From assembly GCA_963575745.1 (NCBI GenBank), contig CAUYUJ010000664.1, positions 46,885-110,884 on the forward strand: 64,000 nucleotides of DNA, given 5' to 3'. The notes under the pieces were generated by a model. That model did no database searches. It was not told the DNA's origin and saw only the letters and a program-made list of their open reading frames with translations. Each line of letters opens with the position of its first letter. The first letter of the stretch is position 1. Source of the DNA: Prorocentrum cordatum. Its lineage: Eukaryota > Sar > Dinophyceae > Prorocentrales > Prorocentraceae. Shown here one piece after another: positions 11,418 through 21,230 of the stretch. The position numbers were made by a program, and so were the translations under genes.

Positions 11418-12651
11418 AGGTGCCGTCGATGTTTGCGGAAGGGCCTCTCTGACACTCGTCGCAATGGAAGCTGGCAGTGTTCTGTGACGGCGAGAAGCGC
11501 CGGTCTCTGTTCGAATCCTTTTCGAACACTTTTCGGTGTCATTGTGGCGCCAAGTTTCGCTGAAGGGGTTCAGGCATGAGAAGGTCCTTCTGGTCCACCG
11601 CTCGCCCAGTGCCCGGATAGTGCAGCTTTTGGTCTGGCGTGCACCCGGGATGCTTGTGATTCACTGCGGTGGATTTGCAGAGCCAGCAGATGGTGCAACT
11701 GGTTGTCTCGTTGCCAGGCTGGTCATCCGTAGGAGCCAGCCGTAATTGGAGCGGTTCGATGAGCTGGTCGATCACCAGCAGGACCCCTTTGATGTGAAAG
11801 TCAAAACGCTTGCATTCTCCCCACGTTGACGGGCATCCTGCATGTTTGGAGACATCGTGGTGTTGGCTGATTCTTGAAAGCACGCTCACGTGTCATAGCG
11901 CGTCGGTGAATATCCGATGCCGGTTCTGGTAGTCGTGATTGGAAATATTCCATGTCAGGCCAAACTGCGTCTGGAAATGAAGGTCCCTTGCAACGGATGC
12001 GGCGCCGGTAGAGCTGCCAGGTTTGCACGCGCCCAGAACGGCCTCCACGATATCGCCTGTCCCTTCTTGATCGGAGAATGGGAAGAGACAAGTCCTTGGT
12101 TCCCGAAGCGCTAGCATCATCATCACGAGGGCAGTGCAGGTCTGAGCACGCGCGAGGGGGTCAGTAGGCGCGCAGTCACCTTTAATGATGTTTTCCAGGC
12201 CGTCCGTCCCTGGATGATGCTGGCGCATTGGACACAGTGCCGTCGTGGCGCTCCATACTGTGGGTAGCGGCTTGTCCATGCCAGCTGGCGGGCCCCGACA
12301 GTCCTTGGATGCGCGCTTCTGTAGGAAACCTTTTGGCCTTTCAGGCAGGTTGGCCACCGGGGGCGAGGCGCTGCCGTCGCCCCACTTGTGGCCAAGCCCG
12401 ACCGCGCGCATCATGCACGCCCAGAGAATGTTGCATGTCTGATTGCCCGCATCAAATCCAACCGTAACATCATAGATAAACCCTTTGTGGCTCCACACCT
12501 TTGTGTCGTAAAGATTGGGATCGTTGGGACGTTGCGCAGGGCTGAGGGCGCGCGGGCGAAGGCCAGAAACAAGGTAGAGGACAGGAAGAGGGCGGGTGAG
12601 GCCAGGGGCGCTCTTAGCGATTTGATGAGCTGCTTCGCCAGAGCTCTCCAT
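11296..12651 (-). pseudogene. Cys-rich segment downstream of helicase, one frame with two stops
   Basis: One frame runs from 12651 to 11296, interrupted by single stops at 11893 and 11539. It holds VTVGFDAGNQTCNILWACMM near its start, then SCTICWLCKSTAVNHKHPGC (C-x2-C with later His and Cys) and SFHCDECQRGPSANIDGTC, so at least two candidate zinc-binding sites. The frame differs from that of the helicase C-terminal motifs, so a frame change or intron lies between 12.65 and 12.8 kb. Family not recognised. Coding character is inferred from the long shared frame and the regular Cys spacing. Confidence 0.4.
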
Positions 12652-12805
12652 TCAAATCCTTCTGGTAGCAGTCTGTCGATGCTGTAGACGAAACCTTTGG
12701 CCTGACCCCCTCGCATTTGACCTTCTGCTTCTGGATGCCGGGTTGTTGCGGTTGGGCTGCCGCCTGGAATGGCGGCCCCGATCTCAGCAGTTGCATCCCA
12801 GGGAG

Positions 12806-13235
12806 CTAGTGAGCTACAGGGCTTTCATCCCCTGTTGCGCTCCGCCCAAGGCTCAGCGACGCCGGTCTCACCCAGAGGTCTGCGGCCACGCCGTATCCGG
12901 CGAGGGTCCGAAGAGCAGACTCGGTCGCAGCCTCGAACATCCGCCGGTCTCCGATGAGGACCACGAACCGTTTAGCTCTGGTCAGGGCGACGTTGGCCCT
13001 GTTTGGCGTGTCAAGGAAACCCCAGTCGTAGGACCCATTGGAGCGCGTGGTAAGGTAGATGACTATGTCAGCTCCTCCTCCCTGACTGGCGTCAATAGTG
13101 GAGCGGGAGAGCTGACCAGTCTCCATCAGGTCAGGGAACGTTTCGGTCAATCCCTTGAACGAAAATGCCAACCCGTTGTCGGCTGTCGGGGGACCATCGA
13201 GTGGGCAGTCAGCGCCCAGGCCGGAAGCGCGGGCA
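12806..13235 (-). pseudogene. UPF1-like SF1 helicase, C-terminal motifs V-VI
   Basis: The frame carries RSTIDASQGGGADIVIYL (motif V region; STVDSFQG in UPF1 relatives), then FLDTPNRANVALTRAKRF (motif VI with the arginine finger) and VVLIGDRRMF. These are the expected last two motifs of a UPF1/NFX1-type superfamily 1 RNA/DNA helicase. They follow the N-terminal core at 13260-14858 but in a different frame, so an intron or indel separates motif IV from motif V (about 13230-13440, where a CTAACCGCGCG motif lies). After motif VI the frame ends in a basic stretch at 12806. Confidence 0.8.
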
Positions 13236-13259
13236 GGAGGAGAAGAGCGGGCGCGCGCG

Positions 13260-14858
13260 CTAACCGCGCGTGGTTGGGAATGAAATGGGGAGAAGGGAGT
13301 GGATGACTGACAAATGGATTTGGCTCTGAAGCCGCTGTAGTGCCTTGGTTTTCCTTACCCTGCTTCGATTCAGCCAGCGCGGCGTTCTTCCAGAAACCAC
13401 TCTTGCCCTGTGGCCGCCCGCCGTACAGTACGGTCCGCTGCGCAGCGTAGGGGGGGCGATCACTTTGACGGTTAGTCCACAGTTAAGCATGGCGGGGCCA
13501 AGCGCGCGAACTACTTCAAGGCATGTGGCAGCCTCGTGAAGGTTGGCGCAGCCGCTCTTGGCATTGGAGGTGGTGTCCGCATGTGGATTGTCGATCATGA
13601 GCACACGGTGGACGTCTCCAGGCATCATCCCCTCGGTGTGTAGGTCGCTGATCTCGCCCCTGAATTCGTCCACGCCTTTTCCTAGCTTTTTGACGACAGA
13701 CTCCAGTCGCTCGTTGCCCAGTGGACGGTGCGTGACCCACGGGCTCCCGATTACAATGGGACGTTCTTGTAATGGCGCGAAGAGGCCTGACACGATCTTC
13801 TCGTCGTAGTAAGCGAACCTGGAGAAGCCACGGACGTCGGGGTGGCACCTGAAGCACTTTGTGAGAAGTACTGTGGCAGAGCTGTCCTCGCCGAGGGAGT
13901 CTTGAATTTTCCCGAAAAGGGAAACTTGTAGCCCCAATTTTCTAGCGTACCAGGACTGCACTGTGGGCGGGAGATGCTTGGGATCGCCCACGGGGACGAC
14001 GCGGGCACCACAGTCGACCATGATGCCGATGGACATGGCAGCAGACACCTCGTTGACCTGGCCCGCCTCGTCGATGATACCGAGGATCACCTTGGGTGCG
14101 TTGGGCTGGTCGAGCCTCCAGGAGCCTTCGCGGGTCGCGATGATAATGCTGCATTTGCTGCTGAGGTCGCCTTTGAACTTCCGCCAGCTCTTGCTCTTGT
14201 TGGACCTGTCGGGCTCGGTGTTCCAAGCACGTCGATAGTGACTGGTGGCGGGCAACTTGTGAGCGCCAGGGTGCGCGATGCGTTCGTCCACTGCAAGTCG
14301 TGCAGCGCAGCTCGGGAATTGCGAAAAATGTTCGAGGCGGCCCTCTCTGCGCGCTGTTTCGAGGGCGACGGCTGCTTCGTCTGCTGCTGCGTTGGAGCCA
14401 GCGACGGCGAGAACAATGGAACCGAGTCCCGCGACACGTGCCCAGAGCCTGGCTAGTGCGGCGGCGAAGCGCGTTTTCCCTGTGCCACGTGGGCCTTGCA
14501 CCGCCGTGACGAGATGTTTGACGGATGAGCGGAGAGCCTGCGTGTGGTCGGTGTCCTCAGCGGGCACGTTGTTGGCACGCTGCCACACCGAGCCTGGGCG
14601 TTCGTCTATTTCAGCGTCTGCGATCGTTTCCAACGCGTCCGGCGTGCTCACCAGGTCGCCAAACTGGTCGGGATCGAGGAACTGGCCCCCGAGCGTTGCA
14701 CGACTTCGGAGGCACAGAAAGTGTCCGCTTAGTGCGTTCCTGCAGGTGTCGTTGGACCTTCGTTTCTTCCCGTCGTCGTCTGTCGCAAAGGCCAGCGCGC
14801 ACGGCAACGCAGCAAGCGTGGTCCCCATAGATCGCCCCGGTGCACACTGGAGCGGCAC
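13260..14858 (-). CDS. UPF1-like superfamily 1 helicase, ATPase core
   Basis: A 532-codon open frame with the ordered motifs of a UPF1-like SF1 helicase. A Q-type lead-in is followed by Walker A GPRGTGKTR (residues about 122-130), motif Ia VAGSNAAADE (about 152-161), Walker B IIDEAGQ (about 261-267), motif III VGDPKHLPPTV (about 290-300) and the LTKCFRCHP block (about 332-340). VKVIAPPTL near 13450 fits motif IV; beyond it the frame turns Arg/Pro-rich and is probably not coding. The enzyme would unwind nucleic acid using ATP. Catalytic residues K (Walker A) and DE (Walker B) are intact. The first ~40 codons overlap the end of the upstream frame, so the real N-terminus lies upstream and there is a frame change near 14840. 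It is in the same strand and order as the RT/RNase H block. Confidence 0.85.
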   Translation of the reverse strand: MPLQCAPGRSMGTTLAALPCALAFATDDDGKKRRSNDTCRNALSGHFLCLRSRATLGGQFLDPDQFGDLVSTPDALETIADAEIDERPGSVWQRANNVPAEDTDHTQALRSSVKHLVTAVQGPRGTGKTRFAAALARLWARVAGLGSIVLAVAGSNAAADEAAVALETARREGRLEHFSQFPSCAARLAVDERIAHPGAHKLPATSHYRRAWNTEPDRSNKSKSWRKFKGDLSSKCSIIIATREGSWRLDQPNAPKVILGIIDEAGQVNEVSAAMSIGIMVDCGARVVPVGDPKHLPPTVQSWYARKLGLQVSLFGKIQDSLGEDSSATVLLTKCFRCHPDVRGFSRFAYYDEKIVSGLFAPLQERPIVIGSPWVTHRPLGNERLESVVKKLGKGVDEFRGEISDLHTEGMMPGDVHRVLMIDNPHADTTSNAKSGCANLHEAATCLEVVRALGPAMLNCGLTVKVIAPPTLRSGPYCTAGGHRARVVSGRTPRWLNRSRVRKTKALQRLQSQIHLSVIHSLLPISFPTTRG

Positions 14859-15391
14859 ATGTTCGTCAGGGCGGTTTTGACCTTTTCGCGCTGGATCCCA
14901 CCGGGCGCGACGTCAACGCGGCAGTGAGGCGCGCCTGTCTTTTCAGACAGGGGCGCTACATAGGTGCTGCGCACTGGCCCGTCGACCTTGTCGTGCTTGA
15001 CCAGAAAGCCATTGGTTGGGTAGACGCGAGAATGCGGATGGAGCCCCTGCTCGTCGTCTGGGATGACCTGCCCGGGGAGGCGCGGGAAGACCACGCGGAG
15101 ACAAGCGATTTCGTCGGTTTTGGGTCCCTTGTGTGACAGCAGCACCGCTCGTACTCCTTCCCCCCCGCAGTCTGCTGTCGGCTGCCACTCGGTGTTCCAG
15201 CTGACCACGTAGTAGTCCGTGGCTTCGCTTTCCTCGATCCAGTCCTCTAGCTTGTACTCCTGAATAAACCAGCGTCGCCTCGCTGGTGTCACCAGTTCTA
15301 GGCAGGCGTCTATGGCGCAGGTGCGCTTGGCTTTCAAGCCCCTACGAGTCTTGGTCTTTCCGTCGTAGTCTGGGCCCAAGTTGGCACGCAT
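14729..15391 (-). CDS. Helicase N-terminal region (1B-like)
   Basis: This open frame precedes the helicase core and its last ~40 codons overlap it in another frame. The convincing part is 15391 to about 14840: KAKRTCAIDACLELV, WFIQEYKLEDWIEESEATDY, then beta-rich text (YVVSWNTEWQPTADCGGEGV, RAVLLSHKGPKTDEIACLRV, NGFLVKHDKVDGPVRSTYVA). In UPF1-like helicases the segment before Walker A is an all-beta stalk/1B region, and this composition fits. The downstream end (LRCRARWPLRQTTTG) is shadow. The frame equals that of the RNase H block at 16.9-17.7 kb. Confidence 0.55.
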   Translation of the reverse strand: MRANLGPDYDGKTKTRRGLKAKRTCAIDACLELVTPARRRWFIQEYKLEDWIEESEATDYYVVSWNTEWQPTADCGGEGVRAVLLSHKGPKTDEIACLRVVFPRLPGQVIPDDEQGLHPHSRVYPTNGFLVKHDKVDGPVRSTYVAPLSEKTGAPHCRVDVAPGGIQREKVKTALTNMCRSSVHRGDLWGPRLLRCRARWPLRQTTTGRNEGPTTPAGTH

Positions 15392-15401
15392 TCAACTTGA
15401 C

Positions 15402-15901
15402 TCATCTGGACGAGTCTGGCGACGTGTTCCTTGGCGTGGTGTTGGCGTCAGTTGCCCAGGTGTTGGGCAGAGCGACTCCACTGGGGACCCTTCCGATGGG
15501 AATCGAGGGGATGATCGCCTGTCTGCCATGATTCCACCGGGAAGTGCAATTCTTCTTGATCTCAGCAGCAGCATCCCGTCCGCGACCCGTAGTAACCGCG
15601 GTCTCTGGTTCCTCGCTGCTTGCGACGCCCGGCGTGGTGGAGGGATTGGACAGCGCACTTGGTTGTCCTGAGGTGCCCTGTGTCCGGGGGACTGGCCGGC
15701 TGGGAACAGCGCCAGGTGCGCCGTGGGGGCTAGGGCCAGCAGCGCTCACAGCCGCACCTGGGCTGCCAGTGCCGAGTACCGGGGCGGCCTCGTCCTGAGG
15801 GGGGGGCGACTGGCAATGCGCCGCCAGAGGGCCCTGGTGGTGCCATTGCTCGCACTGCCTTCTCGTTGCGAGCGATGTTGTCGGCGGTCAATATTTTGGA
15901 T
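15402..15901 (-). pseudogene. Pro/Ser/Thr-rich linker before helicase
   Basis: Coding-like text continues through this stretch but changes frame. The frame that ends at 15730 carries KILTADNIARNEKAVRAMAP. The frame ending at 15402 carries VASSEEPETAVTTGRGRDAA, EIKKNCTSRWNHGRQAIIPS and a Thr/Ser-rich end. It reads as a disordered linker joining the His/Cys segment to the helicase, with at least two frame changes (indels or introns). Confidence 0.4.
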
Positions 15902-16579
15902 TCACTCGGTGCCCCGGTGTTCCGTGTTCGGGTATGCGCCTGTGCTCCAGGGTCCCAGGCACTGTTTGGTGGGCGGACATGGTCTTTGTTCCCGGTTACT
16001 CCCAGTGGCGGCATAGCTTTGGACTCTTGGTAGGTCGCGGGGTAGAGGACTGGGACATGGCCCCAGCCTGGTGGGAAGACAATTTCCTGGCCGCGGCACA
16101 TCGGACTCCAAGGACCCGGTAGTCCCCGTTCCGCCCAGTCGGCTGGCGCGGCCTTCCACTCTGGCTCCCATTGATCCCACTTGAGGCGTGTGACGTGGTG
16201 CCCGGTGACCCTGTCCGCGCATGTGCCGATGGTGCGCGTTCCACAGATTCCCAGCGGAGCCGAAATGACTCGGATCACGCCAGCCGTCCTTCCATTGTTT
16301 GGTGATCATTTCCAGGTGGTGATCTCCACAGAAGTGCGCTTTATGCCACACGTGCACCTGGCAGGGCTCGCGCTGACATCCCCATGTCTGCATGTGTCCC
16401 CAAGCCATCGTCGGCATGTGACGGAGCTCGAACATGGGCTGTCCAGTGGCGGCGCCCCGCCGCGGCCCACATGGGTCGCGCGGCCCCAGCGCCAGAAAGC
16501 GAGCCGAGACATGTGCTTTCCCGCTGCTGCCCCACACTGCTTCAGAGGTCATACCCGCTGCGGCAGCTAACCGCTGCAA
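15902..16579 (-). pseudogene. His/Cys-rich (putative zinc-binding) segment after RNase H
   Basis: The same frame as RNase H continues here after a TAG at 16580. It contains MFELRHMPTMAWGHMQTWGC, then QREPCQVHVWHKAHFCGDHH, a dense His/Cys cluster that could bind zinc, and then a Trp-rich stretch (KQWKDGWRDPSHFGSAGNLW). After about 16250 the better-looking text moves to another frame (HHVTRLKWDQWEPEWKAAPA). No named family is recognised. Shared frame and strand with RNase H argue that it is part of the same polyprotein. The motif GCAGCTAACCGCTGC (plus strand, 16563-16577) lies exactly at the junction. Confidence 0.5.
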
Positions 16580-16861
16580 CTATGATCCCGGCGAGCTATC
16601 GCTGGCCAAGGCGGCGGCGGACGGAGGGGGGAGGGGCCCGACCGTGCGCCCCCAAAGCCGAAACAGCTCACGGGCGTTCCAGCGCGTCCACCGCGGCTGC
16701 AGCGCCTGCAGCGCCCAGGAGGTCCACCTGTGAGAAAGGAAAGAGGGGAGGAAGAGGAGGGGCGGCGGCGGCACGGTGGAAGAGGATGGCGGTTGCGTTC
16801 TGGCCAGCTTGTGCAGCTTGTGGGCCCAGAAGACGCCCAGTGTGACAAGGCGGTCAGCAGC

Positions 16862-17737
16862 TCAGTTGAGACGTCTTCGCACGGCCTGCCGGGTCAGCGT
16901 CCACCCCGCATCCTCAGCGGAACGAAGGCCTGTTTCCATTTGTTGGCAGAGCGTGAGACGTCTGTACCTGGCTGCGCCTGCCCCGTATCTCATGGCACCG
17001 AGATTGTCGCCAACCACGCGTGCCATTTGCCCGCGACGCGCTGCGACGCGTAGAAGCGATAGCCCTGCGCCCGCCTGTTCGGCCGCCTGTGCGCCATCAG
17101 AGCTGGGTAGGGCTACGATGCCAAGTCCGACGAGGTCGGGGCGTCCAGTCTCTGGGTTGCGATACCAAAGCGCGGCGCCGCCTCCAGCGACCCTGCGTTC
17201 ACCGAATGCGCGCGCGCCGTCAAAGGTGACCTCGCACGGCCACAAGGTGGAGTCGGGGTTAGAGAAGAGAGAGTGGTTGACAGTGACCTCGACTCCCCGC
17301 TCGAGGTTTTGCGCGGCATGGAGTGTGGCGACGTGTGTGTCGCAAAGGCGGCAGCACCAGCGCGTCCACTCAGCTGTAGGCCTGGGATCGGTGCGTGGGC
17401 ATGGGAACTAGCCAGGCCCGGGTAAAACCTCGCCCGCTCTGCGATGATGTGCACGCACGGTAGCAAGGCGCTCGCCAGAGGCTACTGCGCGGCAAAGGAC
17501 AGGCAACCTCCTGATTTCACCTCCCGCCCGTTCCGCAGCGCGGTTGGCGCGCGGAGTAGCTGAGCTGCACGTCGCGCGGTGAGGCAGGGGATTGTTGTTA
17601 CGCGCAGCGCAGTACTCTTCCATAGGAGCGCAGACTGCAGTTTCAGCGTCCTGACCTTCACGCGCTGGCGGGGGGATATCTTCATAGTTTTCGGCCTGTT
17701 CCATGTGATCAGGGATTTCAGGGCCAAGTGCGATCAA
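16862..17737 (-). pseudogene. RNase H domain of a non-LTR-type retroelement
   Basis: One frame runs from 17737 with a stop at 17408, through a Cys stretch (RWCCRLCDTHVATLHAAQNL), into an RNase H fold. Its catalytic acidic residues are visible in order: VTFDGARA (first Asp), GGGAALWY (glycine hairpin), AQAAEQAGAGLSLL (Glu), ARVVGDNLGAM (second Asp) and, just after a TGA at 16862, AADRLVTLGV (final Asp of the N.xAD motif). The stop falls between Asn and Ala-Ala-Asp and would remove the last catalytic residue. In LINE-type elements this domain removes the RNA template strand during target-primed reverse transcription. Downstream the frame stays open through a Pro-rich linker (PPPPLPLPSFLSHRW) to 16580. 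Confidence 0.75.
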
Positions 17738-17757
17738 CCTCGCACCTTCCTGTGGTG

Positions 17758-18498
17758 TTAGGGGGTGATCGTACGATTAGTGCAGTACCGAAAGGAAGTC
17801 TGATGCACCACTCTAGCTGCCATCTGCTGATGTGACCCAGTTGTCATTACAGCCCTTCCCAGATCCAGCGGCCCCCCCTCCTGCCAGACCCGGCCCCAGG
17901 CCATTGCGACCGCTGTGCACAATGCCCACGGGCGTTCCGCAGTTGCCTCGCCGCACAGCGGACAGACCTCATAGGAGCCAGAGGCGAGCGGAATCTGAAG
18001 GCAGGTGGTTCTGCCGCCCCTGATGGTACGCGCTGCCCGGTGGAGCTCCAACGGTAGCACTTCGTTCGGGAGCGCGGCCCAGAAGGCGATCTGGTTGGAC
18101 CATTATCCGAGGCAAGAGTGACACCAGGCGTGGCCGCGTTGCTGGGAGCTGGCGGCGTGCCAAATCCTGTGCGCTGTTTGGTGGCAGCTGCAGGAGACGT
18201 GCGTGAGTCTGTCTGCGGCGCCCCTTCGTCTCGCTGATCCTGGCATCCCGCTGGAAAGGATGCGAAGCACGTGGACCGCAGCCGTGAAGGAAGGGGCGCG
18301 GCGAAGTAGATTCCATTCGACACCGATGCCGGCTGCCCACCTGCGGTCTGCGCTGGTTTGCCTGAGCCATTTCTGCATCGGGAGTCCGTGTAGCTGGTGC
18401 CAGGCAGCAGTGTAAACCGCCCGCGCAACATTTTTGGCCGTGGCGGAAGGCTGGGTTGTCGTGCACTTGTAGAATCACAGCACCGGCCTTGCCTGTTG
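17758..18498 (-). pseudogene. RT-RNase H connector with CPLC-type Cys motif
   Basis: This is the same frame as the RT thumb, interrupted by stops at 18499 and 18103 and one near 18467. The text is protein-like: CTTTQPSATAKNVARAVY, QTSADRRWAAGIGVEWNLL, LTHVSCSCHQTAHRIWHAA, then ASGSYEVCPLCGEATAERPW followed by ALC. A C-x2-C plus downstream Cys/His between RT and RNase H is usual for LINE-type polyproteins. The last part (GHQQMAARVVHQ) runs to a stop at 17758, after which coding shifts frame to the RNase H block. Confidence 0.5.
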
Positions 18499-19729
18499 TC
18501 ATGACGAGAGCCAGCGGAGCCGAGCCCGTCTCTGCGCTGGTGTAGGGCCGCAGATGTCATTCGTGACGTGCCCGCGTACTGCCACCGCGAGCGCCAGCGC
18601 GGCCGGACACTTGGGTGACCCGGGTACCTGGAAGAAAATCCCAGTCCCGGTGAATATGAAATCGCGGATCCAGGTGGCACCGGCCATCCCGAAACTGACC
18701 CGGAGTTGCGCACGTAGGTCCCGCTCGATGCGGTCATCTAGTGAAAAGCAGTGCGCAGGGTACGGAGTGACGGACGCAATGTACGAATTCCAGGCAGCAG
18801 CAGCGCTCGCGGGAGAGAGGTTGGCGAGGCGGAGGGTGGTGCTGCGAGTGCGGATTTGGGAGAGAGCTGTTTGCCATGTGCCTTGGATGAGCGCTGCGGC
18901 TTGCTCCGGTGTGAACCGACCGTGGGGCGGCATGGATCCTCCCAGGCTCCTCGAGACGATGCATGCGCCCAGATATGGCCACGTTGGCTGCACGCAGCTG
19001 CTGCCAAACGGGGAATCGTCGAGCACTTGTTCCCACCAGGAGTGGTGGCCAGCGGGTGCTACGGCAGTCTTGAACTTGCATCGGCATGCAGTCTGCCAGG
19101 GGGAGCAGGCGCGCGCGTCGCCCAGGCTGGTTGCGATGAGTTGTGATGATCTGACAGAGTAGCCCGACTGGGAGCCCGGTGATCCGCGCGCAGTCGGGCG
19201 TGCCTCCCGGTGTGCGCTCCAGATCTACAGGCGCGCCGTCAAGGAGCTGCCATAGTACGCTTGTATTCCCTTGCACTTCAACCCCGCAGCATGCGTGGCA
19301 GTTGACAAGTAGCCCAGCAGCTCTCGAGGCCCATGTAAGAGCCATCGTAGCCCTGAGTGTCTGCGCCGCATCCTGGAGAAGGGAGGCGAGGTCGTTCACA
19401 TAGGTGGGGCAGCTGTCTCTGGTGACATCGGAGACGGCTCGGATGATGGGGTCGTCGCCAATGCACCATAAGGGAGGAAACGCAGTCCCCCCCATGCCTA
19501 CTGAACGCATCAACTTGCGTTTGGGGCCGCGATATTTCGCTTTGTTCATGTGCGCGCCACGGTCAGCAAACAGGGCAGCGAGCGCATGACGCATCCATGC
19601 GGGGAGGCCCCACCGCTGGAGCAACCTACCGAACCATTGGATGGAGAGGCGGTCGAAAGCTATATTTTGTTCGCAGAAAATGACTGCTGTGCTCGGTGCG
19701 GGCGCGAGCTCTGCCGTACATTCCTGCAT
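18499..19729 (-). pseudogene. Reverse transcriptase of a non-LTR-type retroelement, inactivated
   Basis: The RT palm is clear: motif A VIFCEQNIAFDRLS, then QRWGLPAWMRHALAALFADR, motif B RSVGMGGTAFPPLWCIGDDP, motif C CPTYVNDLASLL and the hydrophobic motif D/E region (ASRAAGLLVNCHACCGVEVQ). A frame change near 18980 continues with the thumb (PTWPYLGACIVSRSLGGSMP; YLG is the usual thumb landmark) to 18499. Known RTs have Asp at the first position of motif A and at the third position of the YxDD box. Here they are Glu and Asn (AAC in place of GAC), so the enzyme should be dead. Order RT then RNase H, and no integrase, indicate a LINE-like element. The last ~100 codons of the long frame ending at 18734 are shadow. 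Confidence 0.8.
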
Positions 19730-19937
19730 GTACCCCTCTGTTGCCGTGCAGCGTCAGCCGAGCATTCTTTCCCAAGTGTCGTGTGGCGGGGGCACTGGGT
19801 GTGGGTCTCGGCCGAGATGCTCTGTGGCTGTTCTGATGTTCGGCCCGCATTGTCCGCCTTTTTCGGCCGCCTGATCCTGGGGGAGCAGCAGCTCAACCTG
19901 GGGCCCAAGCAGGCCGGCTCAGGTGGCTCCGACGGGT

Positions 19938-20711
19938 TCAATGTGGCAACTGCCGTGGTCGCATGTGAATTGGTAGTTCAGCGCCTGGCTTCTTTCCTAT
20001 CCACGCGAGAAGGCCAACCGAGGGACCAAGTACGGCAGTAATGTTGTGTGGACTCTGGTCAGCAACGTACCACCCATGTGCAATCAGGCAGGCAATGAAT
20101 ATTGCGCCTGCGTGGTAAACTTCAGGGGGCTCTCCGTCCACGCCTGGCGTGCTGCGCGCAGGAGCTTAGCGCCGCCCCCATCAAGGGGTCGGCGCGCGGT
20201 CAAGGGCCATGGACTTTCCTTCCCTGAAGTAGCTGTCGAGAAGATCGTCGGCGCAGGGTGGAAGGTCTGGGGCTGCCATCCAGAAGGGACGGCCATCGAT
20301 CAGGATTTGGTCAACTTCGGCGTGCTTCTCGGTCCAATTGCCGCCATTGTCCCAGATGCCGGTAACGTTGTGCAGTTTCTGAAAATTGTCCCTGCCAGTC
20401 TTGAAATGGGCTGCGAGGGCCTGTCGCTCGGCACCTGGTCCCCGTTCAGACGGGGTGAGGGCGCTGGCGCGTTTCTGGGCCATCTCGAGGTTCCATCTAC
20501 GGAGCCACAGGTTGGCTCGCGCCTGAACGAGCTCCCTCCCGCCCCAGCCGGAGCGCTCTAACCAATCGGCTAGAGGGGCAACAGGTTGCAGCGCACCTTT
20601 GTCGCGAACCGCTAGAGCGAGCAATGTTCCCGGGCTGGTCTGTTTACGTTTCTCGGTCCACTTCTTCCACCATTGCTGCAGGCCCGACGAGAGCTTGAGT
20701 CTCCCCAACAT
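19938..20711 (-). pseudogene. RT N-terminal lead-in segment
   Basis: One frame covers 20711-20181 and, after two stops around 20170-20183, 20141-19938. The text is helical and basic (SSGLQQWWKKWTEKRKQTSP, GGRELVQARANLWLRRWNLE, DNFQKLHNVTGIWDNGGNWT) and ends in REGKSMALDRAPTP. That ending resembles the PGPDG-type turn that precedes RT finger motifs, here cut by a TGA. The second part (FIACLIAHGWYVADQSPHNI, GKKPGAELPIHMRPRQLPH) fits the finger region. Between 19938 and 19729 the frame is lost, then the palm follows. There is no endonuclease domain upstream, so the element is truncated or rearranged at its 5-prime end. Confidence 0.5.
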
Positions 20712-20855
20712 TACCAGAGCAAGCAGACAAGGCGGGGTGAAATCATCTCTTTGTCACTGTTGAGGCAGATGTGGCTGGGCGTATACTTCTTCGTCGCCGC
20801 CGTCGTGGAGATCGCGTTGGTCTGGTATTAAGCCCGCAAGCGCAGGCCGCGTCCA

Positions 20856-21000
20856 GTCGACAGTGGCTAGGCACTCTCCAAGCCAACCTTGCGGGTTAAG
20901 GGTACCCCCCCGTCAATGGAATGCTTTGCTGGGAACTAGGCGGTGGGGCATGGATACTGCAAGGGCGCTCCCCCGTCAATGGAATGCTCTGCTGGGAACT
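20856..21000 (+). repeat. Short interspersed repeat, partly duplicated; shared with 42.4-42.5 kb
   Basis: It contains GTCGACAGTGGCTAGGCACT, CTCTCC, then GGTTAAGGGTACC and CCCGTCAATGGAATGCT, and then TGCTGGGAACTNGGCGG. The part from CCCCGTCAATGGAATGCT to GCGG is repeated about 64 bp later. The minus strand of 42450-42507 carries the same blocks in the same order (TCGACTGGCTAGGCTCTC, GGTTAAGGGTACT, CCCGTCAATGGAATG), without about 11 bp in the middle. Confidence 0.65.
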
Positions 21001-21230
21001 TGGCGGTCGTTTATGCTTAGTTGTCGCCCGCCTTCCCAGGCGCGTGGTTTCAGATCCGTCGTTTATGCGATCTTGTCGTTTTTGAACGACATGAGCTTGA
21101 ATGTGATCGGCCCAACAAGGCTGCCAGCCATGTTTGTAAATGGGCCACAAGTCAAGAGCAACCTTGACCTCGGCCCGTAGCAGCCGAGAAACTAACAACG
21201 GTTGGGTTCACGAACCCAACGGTAGTGAAT

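Noticed and set aside
11505-11530. GTTCGAATCC, resembling a tRNA T-loop
   Set aside because: No matching acceptor, D or anticodon stems in the flanks.
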